Below, in pieces: positions 43,488-51,816 of a stretch of 64,000 nucleotides of DNA. Under the pieces are notes generated by a model. It saw only the letters and a list, made by a program, of their open reading frames with translations, was not told the origin of the DNA and did not search any database. Source of the stretch: Candidatus Aminicenantota bacterium (GTDB lineage Bacteria > Acidobacteriota > Aminicenantia > Aminicenantales > Saccharicenantaceae); assembly GCA_026393975.1 (NCBI GenBank), contig JAPKZD010000003.1, positions 81,481 to 145,480 on the forward strand, written 5' to 3'. Numbering within the stretch: the stretch's first letter is position 1; each line of letters begins with the position of its first letter. The position numbers and the translations under genes are program-made.

Positions 43488-44509
43488 CCCGCCGCTTTTT
43501 TCCTGACCAGGGGGATGAGGCCGATTCCTGCCCAGACGAGCCCCACGACCCGCCGGATCAGGATGACGGCCATTCCGGCGTGCATGTCGATCCGGAGCAG
43601 GGCGAAGAGGGAGACGTAGGTCAGCTCGTAGACGCCCATCGACCCCGGCACGGGAAGGAACGTGTAGAACGAGCCCAGGGTGACGATCAGGAAGCACTTG
43701 AAGAACGTCGTGGTGTTCCCGCCAAGGAAGAGGAAGGTCAGGTAGATCTCCGTGGCCCAAAGCCAGGTCTGAGCGAAGTAGGACGCGAAGAGAAGCAGGA
43801 AGAGTCGGCGGTTCTTGCCGTAGAAATCGGAGATATGGGCGTCGGTTTCCAGGATCTGCTCGCGACGGCTCTCGAAGAAGGGGATGCGGATCTTGATCTT
43901 CCGCAGCGTGTCCAGGGCCCAGGTGAAGAGTCCCTGCTTCTGCTTGAGGACGAGGAAGATGAGGACGAGGAGGAGGGCGGCGATCGCGGCGAAGAGCCCG
44001 ATCTTCTGGCCCCGGGGGAGGGCGAACTCGGTGATGAGGAAGACGACGGCCAGGGCGATCGAGGACAGGCCGGCCAGGAACTCGATGGTCTTGTCCACGA
44101 CGACCGTGGCCAGGGCCTTGTTGCGACTGACGCAGTCGAGGACGAAGATGCGGACCGTTTCCCCGCCGATGTTCCCCGCCGGCGTCAGGTAGCTCACGGC
44201 GTAGCCGGCGATCCGGGCGCCGAGGATCTCCCGGAAGGGGACGCGTTCCCCCGAAGCCACGAGGAGGGCCCGCCAGTTCAGGGCCCTGATGAGCCAGTAG
44301 AGGAAACGGAGGCCCATAAGGGCGGCGATCTCGAGAAGGCTCAGACGGCCTAGGGCTTTCAGGATCTCCTTCGGCCCGGTCTTGACGATGAGATAGACGA
44401 AGAGAGCGAATCCGGCGTAGCCGAGAAGCCTGACGATGAGCGTCCGGAGCTTGGCCTTGCCCGTCGGCGGCGCGCCTCCGTCCCGGCCGATCTGCGACAA
44501 CCTGAACAT
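43427..44509 (-). CDS. Flippase-like membrane protein (LPG synthase TM region/UPF0104)
   Basis: A 360-residue inner-membrane protein with about eight hydrophobic segments. ARIAGYAVSYLTPAGNIGGETVRIFVL is the conserved core of the lysylphosphatidylglycerol-synthase transmembrane/UPF0104 family, which lacks the aminoacyl transferase part here; the late PVPGSMGVYELTY motif also fits. These proteins are thought to move or modify lipids across the membrane. The last 17 residues come from the tandem repeat at the 3' end, so the native C-terminus may have been rewritten. AAGGAT lies before the ATG, and the promoter spacer contains a palindrome. Confidence 0.85.
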   Translation of the reverse strand: MFRLSQIGRDGGAPPTGKAKLRTLIVRLLGYAGFALFVYLIVKTGPKEILKALGRLSLLEIAALMGLRFLYWLIRALNWRALLVASGERVPFREILGARIAGYAVSYLTPAGNIGGETVRIFVLDCVSRNKALATVVVDKTIEFLAGLSSIALAVVFLITEFALPRGQKIGLFAAIAALLLVLIFLVLKQKQGLFTWALDTLRKIKIRIPFFESRREQILETDAHISDFYGKNRRLFLLLFASYFAQTWLWATEIYLTFLFLGGNTTTFFKCFLIVTLGSFYTFLPVPGSMGVYELTYVSLFALLRIDMHAGMAVILIRRVVGLVWAGIGLIPLVRKKAAGRVNGPEPCDSPVIVTGPKP

Positions 44510-44535
44510 GGATGACTATCCTTGACGAATGGTCT

Positions 44536-44563
44536 ATTTTATTCCCTCTTCAGGGAAAAGCAA
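44536..44563 (-). promoter_or_regulatory. Promoter of flippase-like gene with palindrome filling the spacer
   Basis: TTGCTT (44558-44563) and TAAAAT (44536-44541) on the minus strand are separated by exactly 16 bases, and those 16 bases are the palindrome TTCCCT-CTTC-AGGGAA. A repressor bound there would block both promoter elements. Predicted start near 44529. Confidence 0.5.
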
Positions 44564-44644
44564 AGCTCGAAGATAGGAACGATTCGCGTGTATTTTGCCT
44601 TGGAGGGCGGCTGTTCGCCGGCCTGAGCTATCTTTTCTGACGCG

Positions 44645-45331
44645 TCAGCCGAAGATCTCCCAGCCCCGTTGCCGGGCCAGCTTACGCAGCTTGCGGTCCG
44701 AATGGACGGCGACCGGGTGGCCGACGAGTTCGAGGACGGGCAGGTCCGATTTCCGGTCGGCCAGGGCCCAGGAGCTGGGCCAGTCGATACCGCCCGGGTC
44801 GATCTTCTGGAACAGGGCCTCGACCTTCATGCGGCCGTAGGGGAAGATGCCCTTTTTCCGGCCGGTCAGCTTCCCGTCGTCCACCTCGAGGTCGGTTCCG
44901 ATCAGGATCTCCGCTTCGAGCCGCTCTTTGAGCTGGTCGACGAGGAGTTGGAGCGAGCCGGACAGGAGGACGATGCGGCAGCCCTCCTGTTTGAGACTAA
45001 GGATCTTGCCCCGGAGGTCGTCGGGGACCGCCTTCCTGAGGAAGACGCGGCCGAATTCGCGGGCCCACTGCCGGACCGCCTCGGGCGTCTCGCCGCGGAG
45101 GATCCGGGCGTTCGTGGCGATCGCCCGGCGGAAGCCCAGGCGCAAGGTGTCTCCGATGAGCGTCAGCAGGAACGCGGCCATCCGCATGACCCCGACCCGG
45201 CCGTGGACGAGAAGATGCAGATAGAACACCCGCTCCGCGTTCATCCCCTTGAGAAGCGTGCCGTCGAGGTCGATGACGGCCAGACGCGTCTTTTCCGGAA
45301 AGGAAATCCTGGCTTCTTCACTTGATGTCAT
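44645..45331 (-). CDS. HAD-family phosphatase, SerB-like (HAD-IB)
   Basis: A 228-residue cytoplasmic phosphatase. Motif I is VIDLDGTLL (two catalytic aspartates), motif II is VLLSGS, the motif III lysine is probably in GRMKVEAL, and motif IV is ADRKSDLPVL with the metal-binding aspartate. A helical cap stands between motifs I and II, as in phosphoserine phosphatases and lipid-phosphate phosphatases of subclass IB. With a CDP-alcohol transferase and flippase-like gene nearby, a lysophosphatidate or phosphatidylglycerol-phosphate type substrate is possible. The ATG at 45331 lacks a clear ribosome site, and the leader is about 29 bases. Confidence 0.85.
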   Translation of the reverse strand: MTSSEEARISFPEKTRLAVIDLDGTLLKGMNAERVFYLHLLVHGRVGVMRMAAFLLTLIGDTLRLGFRRAIATNARILRGETPEAVRQWAREFGRVFLRKAVPDDLRGKILSLKQEGCRIVLLSGSLQLLVDQLKERLEAEILIGTDLEVDDGKLTGRKKGIFPYGRMKVEALFQKIDPGGIDWPSSWALADRKSDLPVLELVGHPVAVHSDRKLRKLARQRGWEIFG

Positions 45332-45366
45332 GGCTGGCAACTGTGCGAGTGAACGTCGTGACGACA

Positions 45367-45395
45367 GATATAACACACATGCCGGAGCGAGTCAA
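45367..45395 (-). promoter_or_regulatory. Promoter of the HAD phosphatase gene
   Basis: TTGACT (45390-45395), 17-base spacer, TATATC (45367-45372) on the minus strand. The start would be near 45360. It lies just past the end of the RecA-like gene, so the HAD gene is transcribed separately. Confidence 0.55.
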
Positions 45396-45423
45396 AGCGG
45401 GCCGGTCTCGGGGAGCCGCGCCT

Positions 45424-46155
45424 CTACCGGGCCCGGGCGCGGACGTCCTTGGCGATGAGGAGCGTCGTCGGGTCGAGCTTGAGCCGGAGGTCCTTGGGGG
45501 CCAACCGGTCGTGGTCCTTGACCAGGCTGAAATGGACGTGGTCGCCGTGGAGTTGGAGGGAGATGAGGACGTCGACGATGTCCAGGTAACCCTTGAGCTC
45601 GAAAGGGATGCCGCGGTCGTCGAAGAGGGGATCGTCCTTCTTGAGCGAAGCGCTGAACCAGACCTCGAGGCCGAGGCGCCCGGCGAAGTCCTTGAATTTC
45701 CGGAGGTCTTCCGGCCCGGCCTGGGCGAAATCCAGGCCGTCGACGATGACCGTTTCGGCCCGGAAATTGGCATGGACGATCATGGCCTCGAGGCTGCGCA
45801 GGACCTGCTCCGTCCTGGCCCCGTCCTGCTTGAAATTCATGATGACCCGCTTGCGGATGAGTTCGTCGAAGGTGTCCAGGGTGGACTTCATCTTCGGCTT
45901 CTTGGCGATCTCCTTGAAGATGTCCTCGTACCAGGTGATGATGTGGTCGACCCGGCTGGCGTAGGAGACGTGGATGATCGGCTTGTCCTGGAGGAGCTTG
46001 TCGGCGGCGATGTGGACGAGGCAGGCCGTCTTCCCGACCCCCTTCCGACTGGCCAGGACGCCGATGTTGCCCTTCCCCAGCCCGCCGGAGATCGACTTCT
46101 CCAAGATCCTCAGGGGGCTGCGCTTGATGAGTTCTTCCTTGACCGTGAGCGTCAT
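45424..46155 (-). CDS. RecA-superfamily P-loop ATPase of unknown function, behind fusA
   Basis: A 243-residue protein with a RecA/KaiC-like core. Walker A reads SRKGVGKTA, with serine in place of the first glycine, and Walker B is TVIVDGLDF. The N-terminus (RSPLRILEKSISGGLGKGNIGVLA) resembles the lead-in of RadA/DnaB-type ATPases, but neither the RadA zinc finger nor DnaB's extra domains are present. I do not recognise the family. ATG 46155 follows GGAGGAG and starts 14 bases after the EF-G stop, so the two are almost certainly co-expressed. A role in translation or ribosome-linked quality control is a position-based guess. Confidence 0.75.
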   Translation of the reverse strand: MTLTVKEELIKRSPLRILEKSISGGLGKGNIGVLASRKGVGKTACLVHIAADKLLQDKPIIHVSYASRVDHIITWYEDIFKEIAKKPKMKSTLDTFDELIRKRVIMNFKQDGARTEQVLRSLEAMIVHANFRAETVIVDGLDFAQAGPEDLRKFKDFAGRLGLEVWFSASLKKDDPLFDDRGIPFELKGYLDIVDVLISLQLHGDHVHFSLVKDHDRLAPKDLRLKLDPTTLLIAKDVRARAR

Positions 46156-46169
46156 GGGTGTCTCCTCCG

Positions 46170-48260
46170 TTATTTCTGGGACTCTTTCTTCTTTTTTTCG
46201 AGGTGCTGTTCCATCAGGAGCTCGGCGATATGGGGCGGCACGCGGCCGTATTTCAGGAATTCCATGGTGAACTCGGCCTTGCCCTGGGTCAGCGAGCGCA
46301 GGACCATCGAGTAACCGAACATCTCGCTCAGCGGGACCTCGGCGTCCACCCGCGAGAACGTACCGTCCTCGACCGAGCTGACGATCGTCCCCCGCCGTTG
46401 GCTGATCGTGGCAAAGACGTTGCCGGCGAACTCGGTCGGCCCTTCGACCGAGACCTTCATGATGGGCTCGAGGATCTGGGGCTTGGCCATGGCGTAGACC
46501 TGCCGGAAGGCGCCCTGGGCGGCGGTCTGGAAGGCGATGTCGGACGAGTCCACGGGGTGGTATTGGCCGTCGGTCAGAACGACGCGGACGCCGGTCACCG
46601 GGAAGCCGATGAGCTGACCCTTTTTCATGACGGCCTTGAAGCCCTTGTCGCAGGAGGGGATGAATTCCCGGGGGATGCGGCCGCCCCTGACCTCGTTCGA
46701 GAACTCGTAGGTGCCCTTCCCCAGGGGCTCGAGGCGGCCGATGATCCGGGCGTACTGGCCCGAGCCGCCCGTCTGCTTCTTGTGCGTGTAATCGAAGTCG
46801 ACCTTCTGGCTGATGGCTTCGCGATAGGCGACCTGGGGCATGCCCGTCTTGACCTCGGCCCGGTACTCGCGCTTCATGCGCTCGACGTAGACGTCGAGGT
46901 GGAGCTCGCCCATGCCCTGGATGATGGTCTCGTTGGATTCCGGGTCGACGTGGGTCCGGAAGGTCGGGTCCTCCTTGGTGAACCGGTTGAGGGCCTTGGC
47001 CATCCGGTCGGAGGCGTTCTTGTCCACGGGCTCGATGGCCAGGGAGATGACCGGCTCGGGGACGTAGATCGCCGTCATAGCCAGGTTGAGGCCCGGACTG
47101 CAGAAGGTGTCGCCCGAAGCGCACTCGACGCCGAAGAGGGCGACGATGTCGCCGGACCCGGCCTCCTGGATCTCGGCCATGGTGTCGGCGTGCATCCGGA
47201 CGAGGCGGCCGACCTTGATCTTCTGGCCGGAGCGGGTGTTGACGAGCTCGTCGCCCTTGCGCAGACTGCCTTGGTAGATGCGGATGTAGGTCAGCTGGCC
47301 GTAGGACCCGTCCTCGAGCTTGAAGGCCAGGGCGACGGTCTTGGCCGAGGCGTCGTCGGTCAGGACGCGTTCGGCGCCCTCCCGGTCGAGGTCGATGGCC
47401 CGGTTCTCGACTTCCGAGGGGTTGGGCAGGTAATGGACGACGGCGTCGAGCAGGGGCTGGATGCCCTTGTTCCTGTAGGCCGAGCCGACGAAGACGGGAA
47501 CGAGCTTGCGGGTGACGACGCCCCGGCGCACGGCGGCCCGGACGAGCTCCTCGGTCGGACGGCCTTCGAGCACGGCTTCCATCAGGTCGTCGGAATGCAT
47601 GGACACGGCGTCGAGCATCTCCTCGCGCTTCTCTGCGGCTTCTGCGGCGAGCTCGGCCGGAATGGCCTCGACCCGGATGTCCTCGCCCTCCGGCCCGTCG
47701 AAGTAGAGGGCCTTCATGGTGACGAGGTCGACGAGGCCCCGGAAGGCGCTTTCGAGGCCGATCGGGATCTGCATGAGAACGGCGTTGTGGCCGAGCTTGT
47801 CGGCGATCTGCTCGCGGACCTTGAAGGGATTGGCTCCGACCCGGTCGAGCTTGTTGATGAAGGCGATGAACGGCACGTTGTAGCGGCGGAGCTGGCGGTC
47901 GACGGTGATCGTCTGGGATTGGACGCCCCCGACCGAGCAGAGGACGAGGATGGCCGAGTCGAGGACGCGCAGGGAGCGCTCGACCTCGATGGTGAAGTCG
48001 ACGTGGCCGGGCGTGTCGATGATGTTGATGGAGTGGTCGGCCCACTCGACATTGGTCGTGGCCGAGGTGATGGTGATGCCGCGCTCGCGCTCGAGGTCCA
48101 TGGAGTCCATGGTCGCTCCGACGCCGTCCTTGCCTTTGACCTCGTGGATCTTGTGGATCTTCTTGCAGTAGAAGAGGATCCGCTCGGTCAAGGTCGTCTT
48201 GCCGGAGTCGATGTGGGCGCTGATGCCGATGTTGCGCATTCTCGCGATGTCGGTGCTCAT
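46170..48260 (-). CDS. fusA: Elongation factor G, mitochondrial/spd-EFG1-like
   Basis: A 696-residue translational GTPase that moves tRNA and mRNA through the ribosome. G1 is AHIDSGKT (15-22), then [15 protein letters not shown] and NKLD. Domains II-V follow at normal length. The stretch [27 protein letters not shown] and the later QIPIGLE resemble mitochondrial EF-G1 and the spirochaete/planctomycete spd-EFG1 group more than E. coli FusA (family knowledge; a tree is needed). It is not in a str operon: no rpsL, rpsG or tuf flank it. Instead it is followed by a RecA-like ATPase gene. Confidence 0.95.
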   Translation of the reverse strand: MSTDIARMRNIGISAHIDSGKTTLTERILFYCKKIHKIHEVKGKDGVGATMDSMDLERERGITITSATTNVEWADHSINIIDTPGHVDFTIEVERSLRVLDSAILVLCSVGGVQSQTITVDRQLRRYNVPFIAFINKLDRVGANPFKVREQIADKLGHNAVLMQIPIGLESAFRGLVDLVTMKALYFDGPEGEDIRVEAIPAELAAEAAEKREEMLDAVSMHSDDLMEAVLEGRPTEELVRAAVRRGVVTRKLVPVFVGSAYRNKGIQPLLDAVVHYLPNPSEVENRAIDLDREGAERVLTDDASAKTVALAFKLEDGSYGQLTYIRIYQGSLRKGDELVNTRSGQKIKVGRLVRMHADTMAEIQEAGSGDIVALFGVECASGDTFCSPGLNLAMTAIYVPEPVISLAIEPVDKNASDRMAKALNRFTKEDPTFRTHVDPESNETIIQGMGELHLDVYVERMKREYRAEVKTGMPQVAYREAISQKVDFDYTHKKQTGGSGQYARIIGRLEPLGKGTYEFSNEVRGGRIPREFIPSCDKGFKAVMKKGQLIGFPVTGVRVVLTDGQYHPVDSSDIAFQTAAQGAFRQVYAMAKPQILEPIMKVSVEGPTEFAGNVFATISQRRGTIVSSVEDGTFSRVDAEVPLSEMFGYSMVLRSLTQGKAEFTMEFLKYGRVPPHIAELLMEQHLEKKKKESQK

Positions 48261-48424
48261 GGAAAGCCTGCTTTCAAAGATTCACGCCTGTCGGGATGTT
48301 CGGGGTGTTGCCGGTGCGAGACCAACGGGTGTACCGAAATCGAACAGTCGAAACCTTATTATAGCGGAAATCCCGCTCGGGCTCAAGAGCTTCCCCGAAC
48401 CGCCCGCGAATCTCCCATGGAGAA

Positions 48425-49102
48425 TCAGCGGAGTGGAATGAAATAGGAGTTGGCGGGATCGAGGTCCTTGTACTTTTCCAACAGGACGTAGCCGTGCTTA
48501 GAAAAATATTCGGAGATCTGCTGTCTAACTTCCTTGTGCATCTCGACGCAAACGAGGGCCGGGCTGTACTTTTCAATGTCGAACCCCGCGAGGGCTGCCT
48601 GCTCCCCGAGCTCAACGTCCATCGAAAGGAAGTCGATCCGCTGAATCCCCTCTCTTTCGAGGAGGTCGTCCAGCCTGATTGTCGGGATTCTCGTGCGATG
48701 GGACCTTCCGTACTTTTTGGCCCAACTCTTGCGGAGAGAAGACCTGCGCATATAATTCTTCTCTGTCACGTAAAAATCGACCGACGCGCCGGACCGGTCC
48801 GACACACAGAAACAGAAGAAACGGGTATTCTTCCTGTTTCCGAGGTAACCCGCTTCGAAATCGCCGACACCGTCGACGGCGAGGCCGCTCCAGCCCAGAA
48901 AATTTTCGAGATAGAACGTCGTGCTGTCCACTCGATAGTGGTTGGCGCCGACATCGACGAAAAAGCCGTTTTTTCGGTCCTCGAAGAAATCCCGGATGAT
49001 CAACTCTTCGTCGCCGTGAGAATAGAGCTTGGGGCCATATTTCCGGACAAGCCGGTTCGGCTTCCGGAGGATCAATCTGGAGAAGTAAGCAACAAGCTTC
49101 AT
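48425..49102 (-). CDS. FkbM-family methyltransferase
   Basis: A 225-residue methyltransferase of the FkbM family, which usually O-methylates sugars in glycans or natural products. The SAM loop is FFVDVGANHYRVDSTTFYLE, and RIDFLSMDVELGEQAALAGF is the family's second motif (usually IDVEGHE; here ELGEQ). Base composition is visibly lower in GC than in neighbouring genes and the ribosome site is weak, so it may have come by transfer. It stands alone between EF-G and the M64 peptidase. The start ATG at 49102 is the first in frame with the conserved N-terminus. Confidence 0.85.
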   Translation of the reverse strand: MKLVAYFSRLILRKPNRLVRKYGPKLYSHGDEELIIRDFFEDRKNGFFVDVGANHYRVDSTTFYLENFLGWSGLAVDGVGDFEAGYLGNRKNTRFFCFCVSDRSGASVDFYVTEKNYMRRSSLRKSWAKKYGRSHRTRIPTIRLDDLLEREGIQRIDFLSMDVELGEQAALAGFDIEKYSPALVCVEMHKEVRQQISEYFSKHGYVLLEKYKDLDPANSYFIPLR

Positions 49103-49198
49103 GAGAAATGCGTATACACCTTTGACGTCTGAGGGTCAAGGCCCCACGTCCCGGGGCGAAGGGATCGATGGGTTCCCCGGGCCTGGTTCTTACTCCGG

Positions 49199-49227
49199 TT
49201 GTATCCCGCCGCCGGCTATCCTATAAT
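49199..49227 (+). promoter_or_regulatory. Promoter of the M64 peptidase gene
   Basis: TTGTAT (49199-49204), 17-base spacer, TATAAT (49222-49227) on the plus strand. Start near 49234 with a 20-base leader containing GAGGAGG. Confidence 0.55.
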
Positions 49228-49253
49228 TCCCGGGAAGATACGAGGAGGCCCGC

Positions 49254-50732
49254 ATGAAAAAAGCCCTGTTCGCCCTTTTTCTGGTGGCCCTGGCCCTTCC
49301 GGCCTTGGCCGTCGCCCAAGTTCAGCCGCCTTTCGACGAGTATTTCGTCGACAAGGCCCTGCGGGTCGACCTCTACCAGGCCGGGGACGCCAAGGACGAA
49401 ACGGTCACCGTCCATCAGGTCACCGAAGAAGGCCTTTGGCCCGAATCCAAGTCCGGCCTCCTCCCGCCATTCGAATACGGCCGCTACGTCTTGAAGCTCT
49501 ACGACGTCGCCTCGAACCGGCTCATCTTCGCCCGCGGCTTCGACACGATGTTCGCCGAGTACAAGACGACCTCCCCGGCGCTTCTCGGGACGGCGCGCGT
49601 TTTCCAACGGTCGGTCCGCGTCCCCCTGCCCAAGCGCCCGGTCCTCTTCGTCGTCGAAAAACGCGACAAGCGCCACCTCCTCCAGCCGCTCTTCAGCCAG
49701 GTCCTCGACCCGGCCGACTACCACATCGGCCGCGAGAAGCCCGCCTCGGGCGATTGGATCTATGAAGCCCAGGTCACGGGCGACCCCCACGACAAGGTCG
49801 ACTTCGTCTTCGTCGCCGAGGGGTATACCGCCGAGGACAAGGACAAGTTCAAGGCCGACGTGGACCGGATGGCGGCCTATCTCTTCACCGTCGAACCCTA
49901 CAAGGGAATGAAGGACAGGTTCAATATCCGCGCGGTCTTCAGAGCGTCGGCCGAGCGGGGCATGGACGAGCCCCGCCAGCGCATCTATAAGAAGACCGTG
50001 CTCAACGCCTCCTTCAACGCCTTCGACCTCGACCGCTACATGCTCATCGAGGACGACCACCGGATGCACGAGATCGCCGGCCAGGTCCCCTACGACGCCA
50101 TCATCGTCCTGGTCAATAGCCAACGCTACGGCGGCGGCAGCATCGGGCTCGACTACTGCGTGACGACGGTCGACAACCCCAAGAGCCCGCAGGTCTTCGT
50201 CCACGAGCTCGGGCACTCCTTCGCCTACCTGGCCGACGAGTACTACCAGTCCGAAGTCTCCTACAACGATTTCTACCCCGCGGGCGTCGAGCCGCTCGAG
50301 GCCAACATTACCGCCCTCCTCGACCCGGCCAACGTCAAGTGGAAGGACCTCCTATCGCCCGGGGTCGGCATCCCGACCGAATACGGCAAGGATAAGACCG
50401 AGGCTCTCCAGGCCGAGAGACGGGCGGGCCGGGAGGCCCAGGCCAAGGACATCGAGGCGGCGAAAAAGAAGAGCGCTCCGGAAAAGGAAATCAAAGGGAT
50501 CGAGGATAAATACAAGGCGGCCGACGCCTCCCTGGCCGCCCGGGCCGAGGCTGTCCGCAAGGAATACGCAGCGCTCGACGACAAGGTCGGCGTTTTCGAG
50601 GGCGCGGGCTACGCATCGAAGGGTCTTTATCGGCCCATGGTCTATTGCATCATGATCTTCAACCCGAAGAACGAATTCTGTCGGGTCTGCCAGAGGGCCA
50701 TCGGCCGGATGATCGATTTCTACAGCCGATGA
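49254..50732 (+). CDS. M64 (IgA peptidase-like) secreted metallopeptidase
   Basis: A 492-residue exported peptidase. Signal peptide ends near AVAQVQ (residue 22); an N-terminal beta-sandwich (about 25-165) precedes the M64 catalytic domain. The zinc motif HELGHSFAYLAD (317-328) gives H317, E318, H321 and the third ligand D328. A charged helical insertion rich in K/E/A (about 380-450) interrupts the C-terminal part. The end (CRVCQRAIGRMIDFYS) has two cysteines that may form a disulphide. M64 proteins were named for IgA cleavage but are widespread in free-living bacteria, where the substrate is unknown. A good ribosome site and promoter are present. Confidence 0.92.
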   Translation: MKKALFALFLVALALPALAVAQVQPPFDEYFVDKALRVDLYQAGDAKDETVTVHQVTEEGLWPESKSGLLPPFEYGRYVLKLYDVASNRLIFARGFDTMFAEYKTTSPALLGTARVFQRSVRVPLPKRPVLFVVEKRDKRHLLQPLFSQVLDPADYHIGREKPASGDWIYEAQVTGDPHDKVDFVFVAEGYTAEDKDKFKADVDRMAAYLFTVEPYKGMKDRFNIRAVFRASAERGMDEPRQRIYKKTVLNASFNAFDLDRYMLIEDDHRMHEIAGQVPYDAIIVLVNSQRYGGGSIGLDYCVTTVDNPKSPQVFVHELGHSFAYLADEYYQSEVSYNDFYPAGVEPLEANITALLDPANVKWKDLLSPGVGIPTEYGKDKTEALQAERRAGREAQAKDIEAAKKKSAPEKEIKGIEDKYKAADASLAARAEAVRKEYAALDDKVGVFEGAGYASKGLYRPMVYCIMIFNPKNEFCRVCQRAIGRMIDFYSR

Positions 50733-50745
50733 GCTCGAAACCGGC

Positions 50746-51816
50746 CTATTCCGCCGTTTCGATGATGCCGCCGCCGAGGACGATGTTCTCTTGATAAAAG
50801 ACCGCCGATTGGCCGGGCGCGACGGACGAGACGGGTTCGGCGAAGACGACCCGAGTCCGTCCGTCGTCGAGCGGTGAGATCGTCGCCCGGACGAGTCGGC
50901 CGCCCGAGCGGACCTTGACTTGGACTTCCGTCGGGGCGGCGAGCCTTTCGACCATGCTCCAGGCGCAATCCCGGGCCAGGCACGACCGCTCGTAGGTTTC
51001 CTCTTCCGGGCCGACCACCAGCCTGTTGTTCTTGGCGTCGATGGCGGTGACGTAGAGCGGGACGGGATGGGCGATGCCCAGCCCTCTCCGCTGTCCGATC
51101 GTATAGTTCCAGACGCCGCGGTGCTTGCCGAGGACATGCCCTTTGCGGTCGACGATGTCGCCCTCGAGGCTCTCGTACCGGAGAATGTCCTCGATGTCGC
51201 CGCCGTAGAAATCCTGGCTCTCCTTCTTGTCGTGGACGGGGAGATCCTTCTCTCGGGCGATCGTCCGGACCCGGCTTTTCGTGAGTTCCCCCAGCGGGAA
51301 AAGGGTTGCCGCGAGCTGTTCCTGGGACAGGCGGTAGAGAAAATAGGATTGGTCCTTGCGCGAATCGACGGCCTTTTTCAGCAGGAACCGCCTGAGCGCG
51401 GCGTCATATTCCACCCGGGCGTAGTGCCCCGTCGCGAAACGATCGAATGCGAGCCCCGATTCCCTGGCCGCGTCGGGGAGGATGCCGAACTTGACCAGCT
51501 GGTTGCAGCGGACACAGGGGTTCGGCGTCGTCCCGGCCAGGTATCCTTCCCGGAAATAGCGGAGGACGAGGTCCTCGTAGTTCGCCGAGCAGTCGAAGAC
51601 ATGGAGCGGAATGCCGAGCCGGCCGCAGACGTCCCCGGCCGCCCGGATATCCTCGACCTCGTCGGGGCCGTAGCAAGCGCTCCTGACGGCTCCCGGAGCG
51701 TCCGGACCGGGCCAAATCTTCATCAGGATGCCGGCGACATCGTGTCCGGCCCTGATCAGGAGGAGAGCGGCGACGGACGAATCGACCCCGCCGCTCATGC
51801 CGACGGCGACCTTCAT
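50746..51816 (-). CDS. mnmA: tRNA-specific 2-thiouridylase MnmA, CYGPDE/CxxC variant
   Basis: A 356-residue enzyme that puts sulphur on uridine 34 of Lys, Glu and Gln tRNAs. The PP-loop GMSGGVDSS is at 6-14. The sequence ACYGPDE (C48) and NPCVRCN (C101, C104) provide three cysteines. The second catalytic cysteine of E. coli-type enzymes, normally in a SQ-ICF context, is replaced: the motif reads ESQDFYGGD. This points to a variant subfamily, perhaps iron-sulphur dependent. ATG 51816 overlaps the E2 stop codon and is preferred to ATG 51819 by spacing from GGAGAG. It is the last gene of the redox/PDH operon. Confidence 0.93.
   Translation of the reverse strand: MKVAVGMSGGVDSSVAALLLIRAGHDVAGILMKIWPGPDAPGAVRSACYGPDEVEDIRAAGDVCGRLGIPLHVFDCSANYEDLVLRYFREGYLAGTTPNPCVRCNQLVKFGILPDAARESGLAFDRFATGHYARVEYDAALRRFLLKKAVDSRKDQSYFLYRLSQEQLAATLFPLGELTKSRVRTIAREKDLPVHDKKESQDFYGGDIEDILRYESLEGDIVDRKGHVLGKHRGVWNYTIGQRRGLGIAHPVPLYVTAIDAKNNRLVVGPEEETYERSCLARDCAWSMVERLAAPTEVQVKVRSGGRLVRATISPLDDGRTRVVFAEPVSSVAPGQSAVFYQENIVLGGGIIETAE

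Noticed and set aside
46156-48045. Open frame fused upstream of the RecA-like ATPase
   Set aside because: It is the second frame of fusA, rich in Arg/Pro/His; the ATPase has its own GGAGGAG site and ATG at 46155.
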